Shown: one piece after another, positions 1 through 7,444 of the stretch
Layout of the letters: every line of letters starts with the position of its first letter
Numbering within the stretch: position 1 is the stretch's first letter
Assembly (NCBI GenBank): GCA_947456305.1
Contig: CANGPN010000015.1
Span: 1-54,347, forward strand
Direction of reading: 5' to 3'
DNA length: 54,347 nt
From: Comamonadaceae bacterium
GTDB lineage: Bacteria; Pseudomonadota; Gammaproteobacteria; Burkholderiales; Burkholderiaceae_C
The notes under the pieces: generated by a model
Told to the model about the DNA's origin: nothing
Database searches by the model: none
The model's input: the letters and a program-made list of their open reading frames with translations, nothing else
Program-made: the position numbers and the translations under genes

Positions 1-56
1 AAGCTGGTCGCAGAGGCGACAAACAACACGAGGAGAGACGTATAAAACTTGTTCAT
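1..56 (-). CDS. N-terminus of an exported protein (runs off the window)
   Basis: On the minus strand an ATG at 56-54 opens a frame reading MNKFYTSLLVLFVASATS to the window edge. This is a typical Sec signal peptide: one Lys near the start, a hydrophobic core and small residues towards a cleavage site. The gene diverges from the MoxR ATPase gene and shares the 57-141 intergenic stretch with it. Only 18 codons are visible, so the mature product cannot be named. A small c-type cytochrome would be plausible in this context, but that is inference. Confidence 0.5.
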   Translation of the reverse strand, partial: MNKFYTSLLVLFVASATS

Positions 57-94
57 TTTGGTCAGACAATCATTGAAACTCCAAAGATTATATA

Positions 95-118
95 GACGCG
101 GTTTGTAAGCTCCGCGTC
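95..118. promoter_or_regulatory. Perfect 7-bp inverted repeat before the moxR-like gene
   Basis: GACGCGG at 95-101 and CCGCGTC at 112-118 are perfectly complementary and separated by 10 bases. They lie in the divergent promoter region, 24 bases before the ATPase start. The repeat could be an operator or a leader hairpin; the sequence alone does not decide. Confidence 0.4.
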
Positions 119-141
119 AATCCCCTTAAAGGTGAAAGAAG

Positions 142-996
142 ATGAAATTCCAAGGCTCTCAAAATTACGTGGCCACACAAGACCTGATGCTGGCTGTGAA
201 CGCAGCCATCACACTCAAGCGGCCATTGCTGGTCAAAGGCGAACCCGGCACAGGCAAAACCATGCTGGCCGAAGAAGTCGCCGCTTCACTGAACATGCCT
301 TTGTTGCAATGGCATGTGAAGTCCACCACCAAAGCGCAACAAGGCTTGTATGAGTACGACGCAGTCAGCCGTTTGCGTGACAGCCAAATGGCCGACCTTG
401 ACGGTGGTGAGCGGGTCAAAAACATCGACAACTACATCATCAAAGGCGTGTTGTGGCAGGCATTCACTGCCAAAGAGCCGGTGGCCTTGCTGATTGATGA
501 AATAGACAAAGCAGACATTGAATTTCCCAACGACTTGTTGCGCGAACTCGATCGCATGGAGTTTTATTGCTATGAGACCCGCGAACTCATCAAAGCCACC
601 ACCCGCCCGCTGGTGTTCATCACCTCGAACAACGAAAAAGAATTGCCGGACGCATTTTTGCGCCGCTGCTTTTTTCACTACATCAAATTCCCAGAGGCCG
701 ACACCATGCGGCAAATCATTGATGTGCATTTCCCCACGCTGAAAAAAGATTTGCTCGCCGCTGCACTCAAAACTTTTTATGACGTGCGCGGCTTGCCGGG
801 CTTGAAGAAAAAACCATCCACCTCCGAATTGCTGGATTGGTTGAAACTGCTGGTGGCCGAAGACATTCCGCTGGCAGCACTGCAAACACAAGACGAGAAA
901 GTGGCTGTGCCGCCTTTGGTGGGTGCCTTGTTGAAAAACGAGCAAGACGTGACCTTGTTTGAAAAACTGGTGTTCATGCAAAGCCGTAACCGCTGA
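142..996 (+). CDS. MoxR-family AAA+ ATPase (CoxD/CbbQ-like)
   Basis: A cytoplasmic AAA+ ATPase of 284 residues, the usual size for the MoxR class. Walker A is GEPGTGKT at residues 33-40 and Walker B is LLIDEID near 116-122; an SNN sensor-1 motif follows (ITSNNEKELP). MoxR proteins work with VWA-domain partners as chaperones that insert metal or activate enzyme complexes, for example CoxD/CoxE with CO dehydrogenase and CbbQ/CbbO with Rubisco. The next gene is such a VWA partner and begins 10 bases after the stop, so the two probably form an operon. The start is supported by AAAGGTGA at 128-135. The client enzyme is not in the window. Confidence 0.9.
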   Translation: MKFQGSQNYVATQDLMLAVNAAITLKRPLLVKGEPGTGKTMLAEEVAASLNMPLLQWHVKSTTKAQQGLYEYDAVSRLRDSQMADLDGGERVKNIDNYIIKGVLWQAFTAKEPVALLIDEIDKADIEFPNDLLRELDRMEFYCYETRELIKATTRPLVFITSNNEKELPDAFLRRCFFHYIKFPEADTMRQIIDVHFPTLKKDLLAAALKTFYDVRGLPGLKKKPSTSELLDWLKLLVAEDIPLAALQTQDEKVAVPPLVGALLKNEQDVTLFEKLVFMQSRNR

Positions 997-1006
997 AGCA
1001 CCCACC

Positions 1007-2191
1007 ATGCTGATTGATTTTTTCTACACGCTCAGAGCCGCCAAACTGCCGGTATCGGTCAAAGAGTTTTTGATGCTGCTTGAAGCCATGGAGGCCAACG
1101 TGGTTGGACCGCAAAGCGATGCGTGCAGCATGGATGATTTTTATTACCTCAGCCGCACTGCCCTGATCAAAGACGAAAAGCATTTCGACAAGTTCGACAA
1201 AGCCTTTGGCGCGTATTTCAAAGGCGTGGAGATGTTGACCGACTTCGCAGCCGATGTGCCCATGGAATGGCTGAAAAAAATACTGGAAAACGAACTCACG
1301 CCCGAGCAAAAAGCCGCCATTCAAAAAATGGGCTGGGACGAGTTGATGGAAACCTTGAAGAAACGGCTTGAAGAACAAAAAGAACGCCATGAAGGTGGCA
1401 GCAAATGGATTGGCACCGGCGGCACTTCGCCCTTTGGCAACGGTGGCTACAACCCGCAAGGCATACGCATAGGCGGCAAGGGCGGTAACAAAAGCGCGGT
1501 CAAGGTCTGGGACCAACGCGCCTACCAAGACTATGACGACAGCATTGAGCTAGGCACACGCAATATCAAAGTCGCGCTGCGCCGTTTGCGCCGGTTTGCG
1601 CGTGAAGGCGCTGAAGATGAATTCGATTTGGACAACACCATACGCAGCACCGCTGCCAACGCCGGTTACTTGGACATCAAAATGCGGCCCGAGCGGCACA
1701 ACAACGTCAAGTTGCTGTTGTTAATGGATGTGGGCGGCACCATGGACGAACACGTGAGCCGCGTAGAAGAATTGTTTTCAGCAGTCAAAGGTGAGTTCAA
1801 GCACCTTGAGTTTTTTTATTTCCACAACTGCGTTTACGATTTTTTATGGAAGAACAACCGTCGCCGGTTTGCAGAAAAGTTTGACACCTGGGACGTGATT
1901 CGCAAGTACAACAAAGACCACAAACTGGTTTTTGTGGGCGATGCCACCATGAGCCCTTATGAAATTTTGCAACCCGGCGGCAGCGTGGAATACAACAACG
2001 AAGAAGCCGGTGCCGAGTGGATTCAACGCTTAACCCATGCCTATCCGAAGTTTGCTTGGATCAACCCCGAACCCTTGGGTGTGTGGCAATACCGCCAAAG
2101 CATCAGCATCATTCAACAACTGGTCAGTAACCGCATGTTTCCGCTCACGCTCAAAGGGCTGGAAGATGCGATGCGTATGTTGAGCAAATAA
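1007..2191 (+). CDS. VWA-domain protein, CoxE-like partner of the MoxR ATPase
   Basis: Starting at the ATG at 1007 the protein has 394 residues; the frame is open further upstream into the ATPase gene, but this ATG fits the operon spacing. The N-terminal half is charged and helical. A glycine-rich linker (GGTSPFGNGGYNPQG) leads into a VWA domain with the MIDAS-like strand LLLLMDVGGTMDEHV and a later FVGDATMSPYE. The MIDAS motif is D-x-G-x-T rather than D-x-S-x-S, a variant I recall from CoxE-like proteins. It is expected to bind a divalent metal and to act with the upstream ATPase on an unknown target complex. Confidence 0.85.
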   Translation: MLIDFFYTLRAAKLPVSVKEFLMLLEAMEANVVGPQSDACSMDDFYYLSRTALIKDEKHFDKFDKAFGAYFKGVEMLTDFAADVPMEWLKKILENELTPEQKAAIQKMGWDELMETLKKRLEEQKERHEGGSKWIGTGGTSPFGNGGYNPQGIRIGGKGGNKSAVKVWDQRAYQDYDDSIELGTRNIKVALRRLRRFAREGAEDEFDLDNTIRSTAANAGYLDIKMRPERHNNVKLLLLMDVGGTMDEHVSRVEELFSAVKGEFKHLEFFYFHNCVYDFLWKNNRRRFAEKFDTWDVIRKYNKDHKLVFVGDATMSPYEILQPGGSVEYNNEEAGAEWIQRLTHAYPKFAWINPEPLGVWQYRQSISIIQQLVSNRMFPLTLKGLEDAMRMLSK

Positions 2192-2195
2192 GAAA

Positions 2196-2330
2196 CTATT
2201 CTTTGGCTTGATCAGCAGCTTGCGCCTGCTGCTTTTCACTCTTCAGCCGCTCTTTTTTCAAGTCTCGCATTTGGTGCCAGGCAAACACAAACACCAGACC
2301 GAAAATACCGAGTTCAATCCATATACCCAT
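2196..2330 (-). CDS. Small membrane-anchored protein, 44 residues
   Basis: Starting at the ATG at 2330, the frame encodes a short protein: one hydrophobic segment (IWIELGIFGLVFVFAWHQM), then a charged tail rich in Lys, Gln and Ala. AGAGG lies about 7 bases before this ATG on the minus strand. A longer reading of the frame would run back through the tRNA-Arg gene and is unlikely. It is probably a bitopic inner-membrane microprotein with its tail in the cytoplasm. The function is unknown. It converges on the VWA gene. Confidence 0.6.
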   Translation of the reverse strand: MGIWIELGIFGLVFVFAWHQMRDLKKERLKSEKQQAQAADQAKE

Positions 2331-2396
2331 GAGTAACCTCTTTGCCTGAATTCGTGACAATCCTTTCAGATTGCCGAGCCTACAATCTTCGCCAGA

Positions 2397-2471
2397 GCCA
2401 CCGTAGTTCAATGGATAGAACTCTCCCCTCCTAAGGGAGTGATACAGGTTCGATTCCTGTCGGGGGCACCA
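2397..2471 (+). tRNA. tRNA-Arg (anticodon CCU)
   Basis: The cloverleaf can be folded by hand. The acceptor strands are 2397-2403 and 2461-2467, with one A-G mismatch at the fourth pair. The D arm is GTTC/GAAC. The anticodon stem CTCCC/GGGAG encloses loop CTCCTAA (2428-2434), which gives anticodon CCU. The T arm is ACAGG/CCTGT with loop TTCGATT, and CCA is encoded at 2469-2471. A TACAAT hexamer at 2381-2386 may be the -10 box. Confidence 0.95.
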
Positions 2472-2476
2472 GAGCT

Positions 2477-3565
2477 TCAATATTTTTTACTGATTGCCAG
2501 ATCAGGAAACGCATCCGCAATCGTCGCTACCTGACCGCAATGCGCCGCCGTGTAGCCAGGCAGTTGATTCACTGCAAACTGAAACTCATCGCTGTTTAAT
2601 ATTTTCAACACCGCTTTCAAATGCGGTTTTTCCAGATCGCCCTGGTTGCACAGCAAAAAATAACGCTCGGTGGCCAATGGCAAGAACTCCAGTTTGAAAC
2701 GCCTGGCCGGGGTTTCGACGCCAAAGCCCACATCGGCCATGCCGCTGGCAACATAGGCGGCCACCGCCGCATGGGTGAACTCAGCCTGTTCGTATCCGGA
2801 TATTTGCGCTGGACTGACATGGGCTTTTTTCAAAAAACATTCCAGCAAAAACCGCGTGCCGCTGCTGGGCTGGCGGTTGACAAAGCGCAGGCCTTTGCGC
2901 GTGAGGTCGCTGACCTCGTAAATTTTGTGCGGATTGCCTTTCGCCACCATGAAACCCTGGCGACGCGTGGCCACGTGGATGATGCGGTTTTGTTTAGGCA
3001 CCAGCCAGCGCGCGTAGTGCTTGAAAGCCGCTTCCTCAAACTCACCTTGCGGGATATGAAAACCGGCGATTTCGCACGCGCCTTCGTGCAGCGAGGCCAC
3101 AGCCTCGGTGCTGCCCACGTATTTGCGCTCGACGCGCATGCCCGACACAGTCAGGTTTTCGATCATTTTTTCCACAGCAAAACCGTGGCTGGCGTGTACC
3201 CGCAAAGCCTCTTTGCTGCTTAAGAGCACCCTGCCGATCTCGCTTTCCAATTCAGACGCCAACGACTCGAGCATGGGCGTTAGACGCGCATTGATGCGGT
3301 GACCGGCCCAGACCAGTTTTTCCGCCAAAGGCGTGAGCGTGGAGCCCTTACCACGCTCCATGTTCAATAAGGCCATGCCCAGTTGCGCCTCTCCTTGGCG
3401 TATGAGGCTCCAGGCGTGGCGGTAGGAGGCACCGGTTTTTTTGCACGAACCCGACAAACTGCCGTGGCTTTGTACTTCGGCTAACAACTCCAGCAAGCGG
3501 GGAGTCAGGTTTTGACCACCGGCATCGCTGATGGTCCATTGCGGTTTGATAGAAACTTTGTGCAT
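2477..3565 (-). CDS. fdsR: ModE-like HTH regulator fused to a PBP-like ligand domain (probable FdsR)
   Basis: A 362-residue regulator. Residues 1-110 resemble the ModE/LysR-type winged helix (around SHGSLSGSCKKTGASYRHAW). The rest resembles a periplasmic-binding-protein-like domain of the molybdate/tungstate type, fused as a cytoplasmic sensor. There is no signal peptide. It is transcribed away from the OFA transporter and fds operon across a 170-bp intergenic region. In Cupriavidus a gene in this position, fdsR, controls the fds operon; assignment here rests on position and architecture. The natural inference is that it senses molybdate or formate status and controls the divergent genes. An alternative name would be a generic ModE-family regulator. 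Confidence 0.75.
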   Translation of the reverse strand: MHKVSIKPQWTISDAGGQNLTPRLLELLAEVQSHGSLSGSCKKTGASYRHAWSLIRQGEAQLGMALLNMERGKGSTLTPLAEKLVWAGHRINARLTPMLESLASELESEIGRVLLSSKEALRVHASHGFAVEKMIENLTVSGMRVERKYVGSTEAVASLHEGACEIAGFHIPQGEFEEAAFKHYARWLVPKQNRIIHVATRRQGFMVAKGNPHKIYEVSDLTRKGLRFVNRQPSSGTRFLLECFLKKAHVSPAQISGYEQAEFTHAAVAAYVASGMADVGFGVETPARRFKLEFLPLATERYFLLCNQGDLEKPHLKAVLKILNSDEFQFAVNQLPGYTAAHCGQVATIADAFPDLAISKKY

Positions 3566-3599
3566 GATTTAATAGGCTGAGTAAAGCATATTAGTTGTG

Positions 3600-3645
3600 T
3601 GGCTTCAAGCCATGTTAGCAGTCGCTTGGCTTCATATTGCCTATG
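3600..3645. promoter_or_regulatory. Two related operator-like sites in the fdsR/fds divergent promoter
   Basis: TGGCTTCAAGCCA (3600-3612) is palindromic apart from its centre base and continues as TG. A second, looser site, GGCTTCATATTGCCTATG (3628-3645), keeps the GGCTTCA, GCC and ATG elements. The left edges of the GGCTTCA elements are 27 bases apart. They sit between the regulator and the transporter gene and are the best candidates for the regulator's binding sites. Confidence 0.4.
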
Positions 3646-3738
3646 CCTAGTGATTACCCTAGACTCGCTTGTGCTGGGAAAGCATACGTTAAAGTCAAGC
3701 CTCAGGCACTTTTCCCAACTCAAAAAAATGGAGACAAC

Positions 3739-5394
3739 ATGAGCTCAACCACTGAAGCTTCTGCCAGCCCGGGTTTCTTATCCAAAGAACGAATCATCGC
3801 GGGTGATGGATTCAACCGCTGGCTGGTTCCTCCAGCGGCTCTTGCCATCCATTTGTGCATCGGCATGGCTTATGGTTTTTCTGTGTTCTGGCTGCCGCTG
3901 TCTAAAGCTTTGGGCATCAAAGAACCCATCAAATGCGGACCGGACATCGGTTTCTTTCAAGAGCTGTTCATCAGCACCTGCGACTGGAAAGTCTCGACCC
4001 TGGGTTGGATGTACACCTTGTTCTTTGTGTTGCTTGGAAGTTCTGCGGCTTTATGGGGCGGTTGGCTGGAACGTGCTGGACCGCGCAAAGCTGGCGTGGT
4101 CAGCGCGTTTTGCTGGTGTGGCGGCATGCTGATTTCAGCGGTCGGTGTTTACACCCACCAGTTCTGGATGATGTTGCTGGGCTCAGGTGTCATTGGCGGC
4201 ATTGGTTTGGGCTTGGGCTACATCTCCCCGGTCAGTACCTTGATCAAATGGTTTCCGGACCGTCGCGGCATGGCCACCGGCATGGCCATCATGGGTTTCG
4301 GTGGTGGTGCCATGATCGGCTCGCCGCTCGCAGCAGAGTTGATGAAACGATTTGCCACTGACACCGAGGTCGGTGTTTATCAAACATTTGTGTGCATGGC
4401 CGTGGTGTATTTCATCTTCATGATGGCCGGTGCGCTGGGTTACCGCGTACCCGCCACCGGTTGGAAACCCGCCGGATGGACACCACCGCCACAGCAAACC
4501 AGCAACACCATGATCACGCACAACCATGTGCATGTGAGCAAGGTCTGGGGCATTCCCCAGTTCTGGATGGTCTGGGTGGTGTTGTGTATGAATGTGTCCG
4601 CTGGTATCGGCGTGATCGGCATGGCCAGCCCCATGTTGCAAGAAGTCTTTGGCGGCAGCTTGATCGGTGTGGACGCCAAGTTCGGTGACCTCGACAAAGC
4701 ACAACTCACTTTGATTGCCGGTGTGGCTGCGGGCTTTACAGCGCTGTTGAGTTTGTTCAACATCGGTGGTCGTTTTGTGTGGGCCAGTTTGTCCGACAAG
4801 CTGGGCCGCAAACTCACCTACATCATCTTCTTTGTATTGGGCGGTGCTTTGTACGCATCCGTTCCAGCCAGTGCCATGGCTGGCAACAAACTGTTGTTTG
4901 TCGCAGCGTTTTGCATCATCTTGAGCATGTACGGTGGCGGCTTTGCCACGGTGCCCGCTTACTTGGCCGACTTGTTCGGCACACAAATGGTCGGTGCGAT
5001 TCACGGCCGTTTGTTGACTGCTTGGGCGACTGCCGGCATTTTGGGCCCTGTTGTTGTGAACTACATGCGCGACTACCAACTCGGCCTGGGACTTCCCCGT
5101 GAGCAGGTCTACAACCAGACCATGTTCATTCTGGTTGGCATGTTGGTCGTTGGATTGATCGCCAACCTGATGATCCGTCCGGTGAATGCAAAACACTTCA
5201 TGACACCTGAAGAACTGGCTGTTGAGAAAAAACTGGCGCATGAAAAAGCCAGCGCCTCTGAAGTCGGTAGCGCCCAGGGTGGCCCCACACACACCAACCC
5301 TTTGTGGGTGGTGCTTGCTTGGACTGCGGTTGGTATTCCGCTGGCCTGGGGCATTTACCGCACCGTTTTAAGTGTCAGCAAATTCTTTAACTGA
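3739..5394 (+). CDS. OFA-family MFS transporter (oxalate/formate type)
   Basis: The start is set at the ATG at 3739, which has GGAGA just upstream, giving 551 residues. The protein has about 12 hydrophobic segments and MFS signatures such as GLGYISPVSTLIKWFPDRRG (loop 4-5) and SDKLGRKLTY (the second-half loop 2-3 equivalent). The OFA family moves small carboxylates, including formate and oxalate. Insertions after the first membrane segment and a long C-terminal tail make it longer than a minimal MFS protein. It ends 8 bases before fdsG, so it is probably the first gene of the formate dehydrogenase operon. Formate uptake or exchange is the inferred role. Confidence 0.85.
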   Translation: MSSTTEASASPGFLSKERIIAGDGFNRWLVPPAALAIHLCIGMAYGFSVFWLPLSKALGIKEPIKCGPDIGFFQELFISTCDWKVSTLGWMYTLFFVLLGSSAALWGGWLERAGPRKAGVVSAFCWCGGMLISAVGVYTHQFWMMLLGSGVIGGIGLGLGYISPVSTLIKWFPDRRGMATGMAIMGFGGGAMIGSPLAAELMKRFATDTEVGVYQTFVCMAVVYFIFMMAGALGYRVPATGWKPAGWTPPPQQTSNTMITHNHVHVSKVWGIPQFWMVWVVLCMNVSAGIGVIGMASPMLQEVFGGSLIGVDAKFGDLDKAQLTLIAGVAAGFTALLSLFNIGGRFVWASLSDKLGRKLTYIIFFVLGGALYASVPASAMAGNKLLFVAAFCIILSMYGGGFATVPAYLADLFGTQMVGAIHGRLLTAWATAGILGPVVVNYMRDYQLGLGLPREQVYNQTMFILVGMLVVGLIANLMIRPVNAKHFMTPEELAVEKKLAHEKASASEVGSAQGGPTHTNPLWVVLAWTAVGIPLAWGIYRTVLSVSKFFN

Positions 5395-5402
5395 TCAAGC
5401 CC

Positions 5403-5885
5403 ATGAATAAACCTATTGAAGCCCCTGAACTGCTGACCGTCAGCCGCCTGCTGCCTGAATTCAAAGACATGCCGGGCGGTCTGATGCCCTTGCTGCATGC
5501 TGTGCAAGAGGCTTTGGGGTTTATTCCTGCCAGCGCCGTTCCTATGTTGGCTGAGGCCATGAACCTGTCTCGCGCAGAGGTGCATGGTGTCATCACTTAC
5601 TACCATTTCTTTCGCAGCAAAGCGCCCGGCAAACACGTGGTTCAAGTGTGCAGAGCCGAAGCCTGTCAGTCTTGCGGCAGCGAAGAATTGCTGGCGCAAG
5701 CTGAAGAACTGTTGGGTTGCAAACTGCATGAAACCAGCGCTGATGGCCGCTTCACTTTAGAGCCTGTGTATTGCCTGGGTTTATGTGCCTCATCGCCTGC
5801 GGTTCAGATTGACGACAAGTTGTACGCACGCATGGACAAAACTCGCATGGCCCGTCTTGTTGCTGATATCGGGAGCGCCGCATGA
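5403..5885 (+). CDS. fdsG: NAD-linked formate dehydrogenase, gamma subunit
   Basis: A 160-residue NuoE-like protein. It carries one 2Fe-2S cluster on a thioredoxin-like fold: Cys pairs in VQVCRAEACQSCG (from about residue 81) and VYCLGLCASSPA (from about residue 121). In the soluble FdsABG enzymes this subunit relays electrons near the FMN subunit. Its stop overlaps the start of fdsB by 4 bases. No strong Shine-Dalgarno sequence precedes the start, so coupling to the transporter gene 8 bases upstream is possible. Confidence 0.95.
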   Translation: MNKPIEAPELLTVSRLLPEFKDMPGGLMPLLHAVQEALGFIPASAVPMLAEAMNLSRAEVHGVITYYHFFRSKAPGKHVVQVCRAEACQSCGSEELLAQAEELLGCKLHETSADGRFTLEPVYCLGLCASSPAVQIDDKLYARMDKTRMARLVADIGSAA

Positions 5886-7435
5886 TCACCGTTTTTGTTC
5901 CTTGCGATAGCGCAGCATTGGCCGCCGGTGCGGATGAAGTGGTGGATGCTTTACACAAAGAAGCCACGGCGCGAGGTGTCGCCATTGATGTGCAACGCAA
6001 CAGTTCGAGGGGCATGTTCTGGCTGGAGCCTTTGGTTGAAGTGGTCACCGCCAAAGGCCGCATGGCTTACGGCCCCATCACATTTGAAGACGTGCCTTCT
6101 TTGTTTGAAGCCGGTTTTTTGAATGGCGGCTCGCATGCTTTGTCACTCGGCTTGACCGATGACATCCCTTACCTTGCCAAACAACAACGTTTAACGTTTG
6201 CCCGCATGGGCATCACCCGCCCCTTGTCTTTGGATGATTACGCGGCCCACGGCGGCTGGGCCGGTTTGCACAAAGCCGTGGCAGTCGACGGCGCAGAAGT
6301 CGTGCAAACCGTGTTGGATTCGGGCTTGCGCGGTCGCGGCGGCGCGGCGTTTCCCGCAGGCATCAAGTGGCGCACCGTGCGAGCCACCACAGCCGTACAA
6401 AAATACGTGGTGTGCAATGCCGACGAGGGCGACTCAGGCACCTTCTCCGACCGCATGACCATGGAGGGTGACCCCTACATGCTGATCGAAGGTATGGCCA
6501 TCGCCGGTGTGGCTGTTGGTGCGACTGAGGGTTACATCTACATACGCTCTGAGTATCCGCACGCCATCACCACCATGAACACTGCCATCAATCTGGCGCA
6601 GGCAGCGGGCTATCTGGGCGACAACGTATTGGGCAGCGGCAAAGCTTTTCATTTGCATGTGCGCAAAGCTGCCGGTGCGTATGTGTGCGGCGAAGAAACT
6701 GCCATGCTTGAGAGCATTGAAGGCAAACGCGGCATCGTGCGCGCCAAGCCGCCTTTGCCTGCACTTGAAGGTTTGTTCGGTCAACCCACGGTCATCAACA
6801 ACGTGATCACGCTGGCCAGTGTGCCCATCATCATGGCCAAAGGCGCTGCGTTTTACAAAGACTTCGGCATGGGCCGCTCCACCGGCACGCTGCCGTTTCA
6901 AATCACCGGCAACATCAAACAAGGTGGCTTGGTCGAGCGTGCGTTCGGATTGACATTGCGCGAATTGCTGATTGATTTCGGCGGCGGCAGCCGCAGCGGC
7001 AGACCGATCAAAGCGGTGCAAGTCGGCGGACCTTTGGGTGCGTATGTGCCCGAGTCGCAATGGGATGTGCCGCTGGACTATGAAGCCTATGCAGCTTTGG
7101 GCTTGGTGGTCGGACACGGCGGCATCGTGGTGCATGACGACACCGCCAACATGGCCAAACTCGCACGTTACGCCATGGAGTTTTGCGCGCTTGAGAGTTG
7201 CGGTAAGTGCACACCTTGCCGCATCGGCTCCACGCGCGGCATGGAAACCATAGACCGCATCGCAACCTCGACCAACAAAGAACAGCAAGTGCATTTGCTG
7301 CGCGATTTGTGCGACACCATGTTACACGGCAGCCTGTGCGCCATGGGCGGCATGACCCCCTACCCCGTGTTGTCTGCACTCAACCATTACCCCGCTGATT
7401 TCGGTTTGGAAAAAACCGAAACCACCGTCTCTTAA
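5882..7435 (+). CDS. fdsB: NAD-linked formate dehydrogenase, beta (FMN/NAD) subunit
   Basis: A 517-residue NuoF-like diaphorase subunit that passes electrons from formate oxidation to NAD+. An N-terminal thioredoxin-like region of about 110 residues precedes the NuoF core. The FMN/NADH region shows GLRGRGGAAFPAG (from about 149) and ADEGDSGTFSDR. The 4Fe-4S motif is ESCGKCTPCRIGS (from about 438), with a further Cys near LHGSLCAMGG. It overlaps fdsG by 4 bases, and fdsA follows after 9 bases. Confidence 0.95.
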   Translation: MITVFVPCDSAALAAGADEVVDALHKEATARGVAIDVQRNSSRGMFWLEPLVEVVTAKGRMAYGPITFEDVPSLFEAGFLNGGSHALSLGLTDDIPYLAKQQRLTFARMGITRPLSLDDYAAHGGWAGLHKAVAVDGAEVVQTVLDSGLRGRGGAAFPAGIKWRTVRATTAVQKYVVCNADEGDSGTFSDRMTMEGDPYMLIEGMAIAGVAVGATEGYIYIRSEYPHAITTMNTAINLAQAAGYLGDNVLGSGKAFHLHVRKAAGAYVCGEETAMLESIEGKRGIVRAKPPLPALEGLFGQPTVINNVITLASVPIIMAKGAAFYKDFGMGRSTGTLPFQITGNIKQGGLVERAFGLTLRELLIDFGGGSRSGRPIKAVQVGGPLGAYVPESQWDVPLDYEAYAALGLVVGHGGIVVHDDTANMAKLARYAMEFCALESCGKCTPCRIGSTRGMETIDRIATSTNKEQQVHLLRDLCDTMLHGSLCAMGGMTPYPVLSALNHYPADFGLEKTETTVS

Positions 7436-7444
7436 GGAACCAGC

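Noticed and set aside
286..1008. Long minus-strand frame across the MoxR ATPase gene
   Set aside because: It is the antisense shadow of a well-supported gene; its translation is His/Phe-rich and has no motif.
4183..5292. Long minus-strand frame across the OFA transporter gene
   Set aside because: Antisense shadow with a His- and Gln-rich translation, unlike a real protein.
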